Assembly: GCA_030039715.1 (NCBI GenBank)
Contig: JASHVA010000010.1
Span: 1 to 24,529 of the forward strand
DNA: 24,529 nucleotides
Source: Thermoplasmata archaeon
GTDB taxonomy: Archaea > Thermoplasmatota > Thermoplasmata > Lutacidiplasmatales > UBA184
Direction: 5' to 3'
This document shows positions 13,679 to 21,779 of the stretch, in pieces (positions within the stretch are counted from its first letter, which is position 1; each line of letters starts with the position of its first letter). The translations under genes and the position numbers were made by a program. The notes under the pieces were generated by a model. That model ran no database searches. It worked only from the letters and a program-made list of their open reading frames with translations, and was not told the origin of the DNA.

Positions 13679-16153
13679 TCAGCGACTCTTCGGCCCGGGA
13701 GGCTCGGGAGTCTTGCTGTTCGAGCGGCGGGGGCCCGGCCCCGACCCGGGCGCGTTCGTGCGGCGTTCCACGGCGCGGACTTTCCGTGCCGCCAGGAGAA
13801 TCAGAACCAACAGTCCCGCCCCGACCGCGCCGATGATCGCGAGCTGCTGGTAGAGCGAAAGCGATTCGATATCCCAGATGAGCCCGCCGGAGGTGTGCGG
13901 AACACGAGCGGCGAGCAGCTCGTGATCAGACCGACCCCCCGAGTCATTTACCCAGATGTTGACGAGATAGACGGCCGACAGAGCGAACGTGTGCTGGGGG
14001 GCGGCGAGCGAGGAGCTCGCACCGTCCCCGAACAACCACGAATAATGGTAGGGAGCGACCCCTCCCGTGATGCTCACGGAGAACGCCATCGCTCGCCCCG
14101 AGAACACTCCCACGGGCACGGCCGAGGCTGTAAAGGACAGGCCGGGCGAGACGACCAGTTCGACGGACGCGTTCAGCTCCACACCCGCCGCATCGCTCGC
14201 ATTCACTGTGGCGTTCATCACGCCCGTAGTTTCCGGCGTGAACGACACGCTGGGCAGGCGAGAGGTCCGACCGTCGGGTAATCTCCAGAGATAGGAGAAC
14301 GGTGCAGCACCTCCGGTGACGAACGCCACCAGTTGCGTCGCCACGCCCACGTCGATACGGCTCGGTGTCGCATTTGCGAACAAGGCCGGGCGGTCGCTCA
14401 CGGGCACGGTGCGTGAGAGGTTCACGATGGTGCCGGTCCCGTCCTGGGTGCTCACCTCGATCGAGTAGTTTCCCGGGCTCGAGAACACGTGCGCCACGGC
14501 GAGTCCCGCCTGAGGCGCGGAGCCGGAAAAGAGCCACGTCGCCGAGTAGGGTGGAGTCCCGTCGCTCGGGTTGAGTTCGAAGGACGCCGGGTAGCCGGCG
14601 TCCACGGCCGTCGGAACGCTAAGGCCCGGGGCGAAGGTGTGGACGCTGAGGGAGACGTTGCTCCCGCTCTGTACTCCCACGGCATCGGTCACGTTCAGCT
14701 GGGCAAGATAGACACCAGCCCTCCGGTAAGCGTGGGTCAAGTTTACGGCATTCGACGTGCCGCCGTCGCCGAATGCCCACGCCCCGGTCGGCGAGTCTCC
14801 GCCGGACACCGTAGCGAAGAACCCCACGGACTGATTCGTCTCGGGAGCGCTGCTCGTGACTCCCGGTGTAACGGAGAGCCCGAGTTCGAAGGCCCAAGTG
14901 CTGCTTGAGGCGCGGCCTGAGCTCTGGTTACCACCGAAGACTAGCGCAGGGAGCTCGGACCCCTCGCTTTCGGTGAAGCCCGAGGCGATCGAGCTGCCGT
15001 AGGCGGGCCCGTCCGACGTGACCAGTCCCGAGTCGTTAACCCACACCAGAGTGTCTGTGCCCCAAAGTTCGGTGGGTGAAGATGCTCCCGCGGGCGAGCC
15101 GTAGGCATAGACCCAGTTGGATACTGGATCCCAGAACAAGAACGCCAATTGAAAATCGCCCGGGGGATACGCCGTCTCGCTGAGAGGGCCGGTCGCGTTC
15201 GTCCAGCTCCATCCATCGTAGAACCACGTGCTCTGAGCATCCTGTCGCGCGCACTCGGCGCAGCTCTGATTGAGTCCGCCGAACAGCACGATCGTCCCGT
15301 TGGCCGGACCTACCACCGCATCGTCGGCGAGCCCCTCGGAAGCGAGGCCCGGAGGACCCGGCCCCCGGGTCGCGGCGGCGAGTCCCACGTCGGTCCAGCA
15401 CCCGCTCGACTCTGCGGGGAGACAGCTCGCACTCGCTTGGAAGGCCCACGTAGCATCGGACTGCCGGTGGCAGCCGAGCGCGAGGCATCCTCCGTAGAGC
15501 AGAGTACCGTTCATCCCCCAGGACGTCATCGCACTCGAATAGACCGCGGGGGGACCGGGAGCGACCGAGGGTAGCATCCTCCACCCTGTCCCATTGAACA
15601 ACCAAGTGTCGTTCATCGGGCAGACTTGGCCACATCCTCCGTACATCACGATCGACTCGACCCCGGGCTGGGAGTCGTACGCTAGCGACGCGTCGACGCG
15701 TCCCGGCGGCGAGGCGCCATTGAGCGTCGCCTCCCTCCACTCACCGCCCTCCAAAATCCACGTGGAATTCGAGAAGGTGCCGCCGACCCATCCCCCGAAA
15801 AGCACCGCTTCCCCGAGCAAAGGATCCCAGGCGAAAGACCCGTTGGATGAACCCGGCGGCCGAGTCGGTGACGCCGTCGAGAGCTGAAACCCGAGAGCGG
15901 CATCATTCGGGACAGATCTCGCTTCACAACTCGGGCCCCCTCGAGTCACCTCTGAGCACTGTTGGGATGTCCGAACCGCGGACGAAACCGGAATTCCTGG
16001 CCCCACGCCAGGATTCGCAACCGACTGTCTCGAATCTGCCGCGCCGAGACTCACGGCGAACGACGAACCAACGGCTCCTTCCGAGAGGAGTAGCACCGCG
16101 ACCGCCGCCAGCAACGTAAACGACCAGGCTGCAGCAGCCAGACCCTTCGTCAT
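13679..16153 (-). CDS. Surface protein with Kelch-like propeller and PKD domains, C-terminal anchor
   Basis: An 824-residue exported protein. An N-terminal signal (about 6-28) is followed by a Kelch/galactose-oxidase-like propeller (about 95-425) with repeats such as AVLFGGW-x-N-TW, IVMYGGC-NDTWLFNGTGW, TLLYGGC-ATWAF and IVLFGGL-STWFYDGWSW. Three to four PKD-type beta-sandwiches follow (about 428-760), each with the WxFGDG or WLFGDG core (GAWAFGDGG, SWLFGDGAS) and a final YxxxxNVTD/VND strand. A membrane helix (about 772-795) and a basic, Pro-rich cytoplasmic tail (RKVRAVERR) end the protein. This looks like an adhesin or S-layer-associated protein binding glycans or neighbouring cells; no catalytic motif is seen. 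The ATG fits a leaderless start 28 bases from the TATA centre at 16181. Confidence 0.8.
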   Translation of the reverse strand: MTKGLAAAAWSFTLLAAVAVLLLSEGAVGSSFAVSLGAADSRQSVANPGVGPGIPVSSAVRTSQQCSEVTRGGPSCEARSVPNDAALGFQLSTASPTRPPGSSNGSFAWDPLLGEAVLFGGWVGGTFSNSTWILEGGEWREATLNGASPPGRVDASLAYDSQPGVESIVMYGGCGQVCPMNDTWLFNGTGWRMLPSVAPGPPAVYSSAMTSWGMNGTLLYGGCLALGCHRQSDATWAFQASASCLPAESSGCWTDVGLAAATRGPGPPGLASEGLADDAVVGPANGTIVLFGGLNQSCAECARQDAQSTWFYDGWSWTNATGPLSETAYPPGDFQLAFLFWDPVSNWVYAYGSPAGASSPTELWGTDTLVWVNDSGLVTSDGPAYGSSIASGFTESEGSELPALVFGGNQSSGRASSSTWAFELGLSVTPGVTSSAPETNQSVGFFATVSGGDSPTGAWAFGDGGTSNAVNLTHAYRRAGVYLAQLNVTDAVGVQSGSNVSLSVHTFAPGLSVPTAVDAGYPASFELNPSDGTPPYSATWLFSGSAPQAGLAVAHVFSSPGNYSIEVSTQDGTGTIVNLSRTVPVSDRPALFANATPSRIDVGVATQLVAFVTGGAAPFSYLWRLPDGRTSRLPSVSFTPETTGVMNATVNASDAAGVELNASVELVVSPGLSFTASAVPVGVFSGRAMAFSVSITGGVAPYHYSWLFGDGASSSLAAPQHTFALSAVYLVNIWVNDSGGRSDHELLAARVPHTSGGLIWDIESLSLYQQLAIIGAVGAGLLVLILLAARKVRAVERRTNAPGSGPGPRRSNSKTPEPPGPKSR

Positions 16154-16177
16154 TTACGGAATCCCAGATGGGTTAGA

Positions 16178-16184
16178 GATATAC
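16178..16184. promoter_or_regulatory. Shared symmetric TATA box for two divergent surface-protein genes
   Basis: GATATAC (core ATATA) is the only AT-rich box in the 65-base divergent gap. Its centre is 28 bases from the minus-strand ATG at 16153 and 38 bases from the plus-strand ATG at 16219. The core reads ATATA or TATAT in both directions, so one TBP site could serve both genes, giving a leaderless mRNA on the minus strand and a leader of about 11 bases on the plus strand. Confidence 0.45.
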
Positions 16185-16218
16185 GCACATACCCCTATCG
16201 GAGTCATTTCCGACCAAC

Positions 16219-19200
16219 ATGATGCCGAGAGCTCGAAGCAATAGGCGCAGAATCCGCGCCACTTCCCTGTTACTTGTCGGACTGCTGATTTGCCTCCTGC
16301 TTTCCTCGATAGAGCCCGGCTCCCCCGCAGGCGGCGGAATCTCAGCGAACGACATGGCTGCGGCCCCCAACGTAACCGAGTCGCCGACGGGTTCGCCGAC
16401 GCCGGTCGAATTCAACCAGACCCCCATCAACGTATCCTCGCTCTTCTGGGGTACGACTATCAACGTCCGTTACAGCATGGTTTCCAACGAGGAGGAAATG
16501 ATCGCCTCTTCCCCGGCGAGGGTGCTGGTCTGGCCGGGAGGGAACGCAGGTGACGACTACGATCTGCTGAACAACACCATCGTCACCGTAGCAGGAGGAA
16601 AGGCGGTCTTCTCGCCTGAAAACTCGTCTAACTTGACCCAGTTCCACACCCTCTGCGTTGAACTCTCGTGTACTCCAATTTTCCAGGTCACGGGGGAGTA
16701 CGACAGTCCGACGATAGCCTACGACGAGGTCCAAGACATCGCAGCGGTTTGGGGCAGCCTGAACGGCACCTACTGGGAGGTGGGAAACGAGCCTACACTC
16801 TGGAAGCACTGGCCCTACGCGTGGAACGAGTGGGGCGAATTCGACTCGGACGGGGATCGACCATCGGCGCAGGCGTACGCCGAGGAGGTCGAGGCGTACA
16901 TACCCTACATGCGGGAAGCCGCCCCGGGGCAGAACCTTCTCTTCATCGGAATCCCCGCCACGGGAACATCCTCGTCGATCAACGGAGAACCCCAGGGTAG
17001 CGCGCTCTATCAGTGGATCTACAACACGACGTACTATAACGGCCCCAACTTGGCGGCGGTGGCGTTCCACGAATACCCTGCGGCGGGTCAGAAGCTCGGG
17101 AAATCCGGTTACGTAGCGCCTACGCTCGCCGGATTTTATGCCGCGTTGAACGGAGCGGACAACATTTCGACTAGGATGGCAATCTCCGACGAAGCTATCC
17201 AAGCTGCCGAGGCGGCGTCCAAGTGCACGGACTGCCACATATCGGTGTTCCTCACAGAACTGGGTTCGGCGCTATCCCAGCGACCTTACGGCATGGCCTT
17301 CAGCCCTGGCTTCGCGGGGGCGCTGAGCATGGGCGTGCAGATCATTCAGTCGATCGACTCGGGCGTCGCCAACCAAGACCTCTACAGCAGCTTCTCGCCC
17401 TCGAATAATTCCTGGGAAAACACGACAGGTAACATCCGCCCGGAGTACGAGCTATACGCAGATCTTCTGCCGCATCTCGGGAACGTGGCCTACGGTGCCT
17501 CACTCGGACCGACAAACGGTACCGGTTACGCGATCGGAACCGTCGACACGAACGACGGGGACCGGGTGGATCTGATGGTGATCAACACCGGAATCGAGGC
17601 GAGCCAGTCGTTGGCGTTTGCGCCGCGACTCCCGAATGTTGCCGGGGTCGACTACGCAGATGCCCCGGTGGAGGTCTGGACATGGAGTGGAACCGTGACG
17701 AACGCTTCGTCGTCCAACGCCAACGTTACGCCGGCTACCCCGGCGCCCACGGCCCGCCTGTTCGAGTCCGGGCTCCCCGCGAGCTGGACTCTTCCGCCTC
17801 AAAGCATCGCCGTGTTCGAAGCGTTTCCGCGAACATCGAATGCGACGCAGGTAAGTTTCACGGAGAAAGGGCTGCCCCCCACGTACTCCACGTTCTGGTT
17901 TCTGAATGTGAGTGGAAGGACCTATGCCACAAACGGTTCGTCATTTGATGCGTTTCTCCCCACCTCGAACGCTACGTTGCTCGGTCCGGGAATCCCGGTG
18001 CCGTTCGGGACCGACGCTGCCCGGGCCCGGGAGAGACTCTTCCCCGCTCCTTCGAGTCCATTGACCGTAGCCGGCGTGCCGATCAACGTCTCGGTTCCAT
18101 TCGTAGACCAATGGAGGGTGACGGCGAATGCCACCCCGGCCGGAGATGGCTCCGTCGACCCAGGGGCCGCTTGGGCCACGGCCGCTGAACCAGCGACCAT
18201 TACCCCTCGACCCTCGCCCGGCTACGCCTTCACCTATTGGTCCGGATTCGGCAGTGATCAACTGGTCTTCCCCAATTCGACCTCGAACACTGGGGGCGAG
18301 GGCAAAAATGGGAGCTATGTCGGACCTGACTACGTCGCGACGGTCGACCCCACCGGCTGGATAACGGAGGTTGCTCACTTCGCGAGGGGCTATCCGATTT
18401 TGTTCGAAGAGTCGGGACTCCCCGAGGGTACGCCATGGTCGGTGGACCTGCGTTCGTCGTTTGACGAGAACGGAACCATCGAAACCGGAACATATCTCGT
18501 GTCTTCGGTTACGGACGTCGCGGTCCTGGAAGCCTCGAACGGCACGTACGGCTTCACGCTCGGCACGGTCCCGGGCTACCAGGTCGGCGTGAACGGCACG
18601 GAGCACTACGACTTTTCCGTCAGCGTTTCGGGCCGGCCCGCCACGGTTCAAGTGGTCTACCGGCTTCTTACCCCGCACAAGACCGAGTACGAGGTCGCGT
18701 TCGAGGAAGTTGGCTTGCCCGCGGGGACGAAGTGGTCCGTCGCCGCGGGCGAGGACGTCTCGACGGTGATCGGCAACTCGACGAACGTGACCCGGGAGTC
18801 GATCACGCTCAGCACCACCACCAGCTCGATCATCTTCCTCGAAGCCGACGGAAGCTACGGCTACCATGCCTCGTCGATCCCCGGCTACCGAGCCCGCCCG
18901 GCATCCGAAGGGTACCGGGTCAACGGTTCCTCCATCGTTATCCCGGTGGTGTTCGGACCAGTGCTGTATGATGTCGTGTGGATGGAAGCTGGCCTCGAGT
19001 CGAATCTCTCTTGGACCGTCGGGCTTTCGGATGGACTGTCCAACGTAAGTCACGGCGCTTGGACGACTCTCAAAGTTCCGAACGGAACGTATTCCTTCCA
19101 AGTCGATCCGGTGGCCGGTTATCGCGCCGAGGGCGCGATCGCGGGCACCTTCGTGGTGAACAATTCGTCGCTGCGCTTCTCGCTCGACTTCTATCGCTCG

Positions 19201-19569
19201 ACGTACGAGATCCGGTTCACGGTCACCTCGTCGTCCTCGATTCTGGGAACGTGGGTCGTTCGATTGGCGAACGCGTCGATCACGAGCTCGACGAGCGCCG
19301 CAACCTTCTCCGAACCGAACGGATCGTATACCTACGATATCCAAGCACCGGCCGGCTTTGTGGCGAGCCCCTCGCATGGTAGCGTCCTGATCGACGCGGC
19401 GCCCAAGCTCGTCATGCTGAGCTTCGACTCGACGGCGCCGACGGTAACTCCGATCTGGGTCCTTGCGGAGCCCGCCCTCGTCGTGGCGGGCGTCCTCGCG
19501 TTGTCCGGCGGACTAAGTTTCGGTCTCATCCGTCGGGCCCGACGGCGTTCCACGGAGGAAGGCCGCTGA
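16219..19569 (+). CDS. Membrane-anchored clan-A glycoside hydrolase-like protein with GLP-type repeat domains
   Basis: A 1116-residue exported protein. Signal about 11-31. The barrel (about 70-420) has YWEVGNEP (185-192, likely acid/base E191), AFHEYP (282-287) and VFLTELGS (343-350, likely nucleophile E347), as in retaining clan GH-A glycosidases. A beta-domain follows to about 545. Then come GLP-type modules beginning SFTEKGLP, LFEESGLPEGTPWSV, AFEEVGLPAGTKWSV and WMEAGLESNLSWTV, plus a more divergent last one, each ending in NGTYGF or NGSYTY and a GY segment. An inserted segment ATPAGDGSVDPGAAW resembles bacterial surface repeats. The C-terminal helix (about 1080-1102) followed by RRARRR anchors the protein. 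Many N-x-S/T sequons. Paralogue of the gene ending at 12175. Substrate unknown, perhaps the cell's own exopolysaccharide. Confidence 0.78.
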   Translation: MMPRARSNRRRIRATSLLLVGLLICLLLSSIEPGSPAGGGISANDMAAAPNVTESPTGSPTPVEFNQTPINVSSLFWGTTINVRYSMVSNEEEMIASSPARVLVWPGGNAGDDYDLLNNTIVTVAGGKAVFSPENSSNLTQFHTLCVELSCTPIFQVTGEYDSPTIAYDEVQDIAAVWGSLNGTYWEVGNEPTLWKHWPYAWNEWGEFDSDGDRPSAQAYAEEVEAYIPYMREAAPGQNLLFIGIPATGTSSSINGEPQGSALYQWIYNTTYYNGPNLAAVAFHEYPAAGQKLGKSGYVAPTLAGFYAALNGADNISTRMAISDEAIQAAEAASKCTDCHISVFLTELGSALSQRPYGMAFSPGFAGALSMGVQIIQSIDSGVANQDLYSSFSPSNNSWENTTGNIRPEYELYADLLPHLGNVAYGASLGPTNGTGYAIGTVDTNDGDRVDLMVINTGIEASQSLAFAPRLPNVAGVDYADAPVEVWTWSGTVTNASSSNANVTPATPAPTARLFESGLPASWTLPPQSIAVFEAFPRTSNATQVSFTEKGLPPTYSTFWFLNVSGRTYATNGSSFDAFLPTSNATLLGPGIPVPFGTDAARARERLFPAPSSPLTVAGVPINVSVPFVDQWRVTANATPAGDGSVDPGAAWATAAEPATITPRPSPGYAFTYWSGFGSDQLVFPNSTSNTGGEGKNGSYVGPDYVATVDPTGWITEVAHFARGYPILFEESGLPEGTPWSVDLRSSFDENGTIETGTYLVSSVTDVAVLEASNGTYGFTLGTVPGYQVGVNGTEHYDFSVSVSGRPATVQVVYRLLTPHKTEYEVAFEEVGLPAGTKWSVAAGEDVSTVIGNSTNVTRESITLSTTTSSIIFLEADGSYGYHASSIPGYRARPASEGYRVNGSSIVIPVVFGPVLYDVVWMEAGLESNLSWTVGLSDGLSNVSHGAWTTLKVPNGTYSFQVDPVAGYRAEGAIAGTFVVNNSSLRFSLDFYRSTYEIRFTVTSSSSILGTWVVRLANASITSSTSAATFSEPNGSYTYDIQAPAGFVASPSHGSVLIDAAPKLVMLSFDSTAPTVTPIWVLAEPALVVAGVLALSGGLSFGLIRRARRRSTEEGR

Positions 19570-19618
19570 CCGCGCCCAAGTCGTTCGCCACCGTCTAGGG
19601 GGCCGGGTCAGCGGGGCG

Positions 19619-21712
19619 ATGCAGTTCTTCTCGGTGCTTTACGGCGCTCTTGAGTGGTTCCTGAGTCTCCTCCGCGCTATCGGTTTCCCTCTCGGGGCCC
19701 TCCTCGTGGGGCTCGGTCTCGGACTGCTCGTCTACGTCACAGTCGTGTCCTTGGAGCGTGCGCCCTCAACCCCCGAGGCCGGCACCGTGAGGATCGCTCT
19801 GGTTCCGGGCGGTGAGGGCTGGTCCGAGGACCGAGACGATGTCTCGGACCCCACGCGGAGGATCACGACGGTCGAGGTACACTCGGCCACCGGTACCACG
19901 CGAGTCCGAATGTCCGGTGCGGGCGTCTCTCCGTCCGTACCGGGACGGAGGGCACTTCGGTTCGTTTTCGAATTGATCGGCTTATTCGCGCTCTTCGCGG
20001 TTCCCCTCCTTGTCCTCTATCCGATCATCTTCCAATACTACGACCACGTGGTCGCCCTCGTCGGCGTCGTCCTCTATTTTCCGCTCAAGTGGCCCGGGGT
20101 CTACGCAGTGGGGGTCGGGACGCTTGTCGTTCCCGACTACATCTTTCCGATGTATCTCGCGTTCATGGCCGCCTTCGCCTGCGCCAGCGGCCTTGTGACC
20201 AATCGCCCGCGCTACACTCCGCGGCGACGCGCCCGAGCGCTCGCGACGGTTCTGATCTATGTCGGGGTTGAGCTGGTCATCGACGCGCTGTTCTTCACGG
20301 TCCCGGGAGCGACCCTGCGAAACTTCGCGCTCCTCATCCGAGTCCTAACCGGCGGACTGTTCATGGCACTCCTGACCTACTGCGCATTCTATCTCCCGAC
20401 GCCGCAGCGGATCACCCCCAGGCCGTTTCCCCGAGACCGCGCCGCGATCGGCCTGTTCCTCGGTATGGGGGTCCTCGCGGTGGCCATCTCGGCGACCGGA
20501 CTGCTCCTGCTCACCCGGTACCTCGATCTTCAGCACATCGATACCGGCTTCACGATCTTCCTCTTGGTGCCGGTGCTTTCGCTGCCAATCTTTGCGCTGA
20601 CGACACGTCCTCTCTATTTTCGGCAAGTGCGACGCAGAAGCCTACCGCCGCTCTCGGTGTACCACCCGTCTGTCTCCATCCTGATCCCGGCGTACAACGA
20701 AGAAGAGTGGATCGCAGGCTGCATCCGCTCGGCCGATCTTGCCGCGGCGAAGTACCCCGGTTCGGTTGAGTTGATCGTCGGCAACGACGGCTCGACGGAC
20801 CGGACTTCCGAGCTCGCTCGGCAGGCGATCGCCCAACTCAAGCACAGCACCGGATTGGTTGTCGATCTACCCCACGGCGGGAAGTCCAACGCCCTGAACG
20901 GGGCACTCGCGCTCGCTAACGGCGAGATCGCTCTCCGCCTCGATGGGGACACGTACATCTCGGAGACGCCCGGGTTCGCCGCGATGATCTCGCACTTCGC
21001 CGACCCGGAGGTCGGTGGGGTCCAGGGAGCCATCCACCCTCGACAGAAGCAAGGGTGGACCCGAAAGCTGCGAGCCCTCGAGATCGCCTGGCTCCACTAT
21101 ATGCTCAGGCCGGCCGGCATGGCCACGCGTTCGACCGAGGTCCTCGACGGACTGTTCTCCGCGTTCCGGCGCGCGGACTTGGTGGAGCTGGGGGGCTGGG
21201 TCCCCTGGAACGGCGAGGATTCGGAGATCTCGATACGAATACAGCGCCTCGGCTATCGCGTGCGGCTGGAGTTCGGGGCGCTCGCGCTCGAGGACGTGCC
21301 GCACGACTACGACTCGCTCCGGCGCCAGCGCGTACGCTGGTCCCGAGGCATCATCATGGCGAACGGCCAGCACTATCCCGCCCTACTCGGCCCGTACCCC
21401 GAGTTCGGCGGGCTGGGGGTACTCTTCTGGCTCCTGCTGATCATCCGTTCGGGAGTCCGGAGCCTCGTCTATGTCTTCCTCGCCCTCTTGATCCTCTTCC
21501 TGGGGGTTCCGGGACTGATCTACACTCTGATCCTGCTCGCGATCGCCACCGGCGTGCGGGCCGTGCCCCTAGGCTATTTCCTGGTCAAGATGGGTCGGGC
21601 GGACGTCTTGCTGTGGATCCCGTTCTTTCCCGTCGCGAACATCATCAAGCAGAACTTCCGGTTCGAGGCGTTCGGGACGCTGGGCCCGGGGGCCACGGCA
21701 GAGTACGTCTAG
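19619..21712 (+). CDS. Processive family-2 glycosyltransferase (cellulose synthase/PgaC-like) membrane protein
   Basis: A 697-residue polysaccharide synthase candidate. The GT2 catalytic domain (about 350-580) shows SILIPAYNEEEW, D390 in GNDGSTD, the DxD-type motif DGD (442-444), the catalytic-base motif GED (532-534) and QRVRW (570-574), the QxxRW signature of processive synthases that extrude beta-linked polymers. C-terminal membrane helices lie at about 600-650. Unusually, 345 residues precede the catalytic domain, containing about seven membrane helices and a soluble insertion (about 46-112); typical relatives have one to four helices there. It lies 49 bases after the GH-like gene with no clear promoter, so the two are probably co-transcribed: a synthase with a glycosidase, as in many exopolysaccharide operons. 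The polymer is unknown. Confidence 0.87.
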   Translation: MQFFSVLYGALEWFLSLLRAIGFPLGALLVGLGLGLLVYVTVVSLERAPSTPEAGTVRIALVPGGEGWSEDRDDVSDPTRRITTVEVHSATGTTRVRMSGAGVSPSVPGRRALRFVFELIGLFALFAVPLLVLYPIIFQYYDHVVALVGVVLYFPLKWPGVYAVGVGTLVVPDYIFPMYLAFMAAFACASGLVTNRPRYTPRRRARALATVLIYVGVELVIDALFFTVPGATLRNFALLIRVLTGGLFMALLTYCAFYLPTPQRITPRPFPRDRAAIGLFLGMGVLAVAISATGLLLLTRYLDLQHIDTGFTIFLLVPVLSLPIFALTTRPLYFRQVRRRSLPPLSVYHPSVSILIPAYNEEEWIAGCIRSADLAAAKYPGSVELIVGNDGSTDRTSELARQAIAQLKHSTGLVVDLPHGGKSNALNGALALANGEIALRLDGDTYISETPGFAAMISHFADPEVGGVQGAIHPRQKQGWTRKLRALEIAWLHYMLRPAGMATRSTEVLDGLFSAFRRADLVELGGWVPWNGEDSEISIRIQRLGYRVRLEFGALALEDVPHDYDSLRRQRVRWSRGIIMANGQHYPALLGPYPEFGGLGVLFWLLLIIRSGVRSLVYVFLALLILFLGVPGLIYTLILLAIATGVRAVPLGYFLVKMGRADVLLWIPFFPVANIIKQNFRFEAFGTLGPGATAEYV

Positions 21713-21719
21713 GTCGGCA

Positions 21720-21733
21720 CGCCCGGTCGGGCG
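21720..21733. terminator. GC-rich hairpin between two convergent genes
   Basis: CGCCCGGTCGGGCG is a perfect 14-base inverted repeat 8 bases after the glycosyltransferase stop codon and 46 bases beyond the thermopsin stop codon. It could mark the 3' ends of both convergent transcripts, but there is no T-tract, the main known archaeal termination signal, so the call is weak. Confidence 0.25.
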
Positions 21734-21779
21734 ACGGAAGAGGTTGGGCTCAACGGCGCGGGTGGAGGTATCGGGACCC

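Noticed and set aside
17941..19377. A 478-codon minus-strand frame inside the long glycosidase-like gene
   Set aside because: Arg/Asp/Gly-rich shadow without recognisable motifs, antisense to a gene with a clear signal peptide, barrel and repeats.
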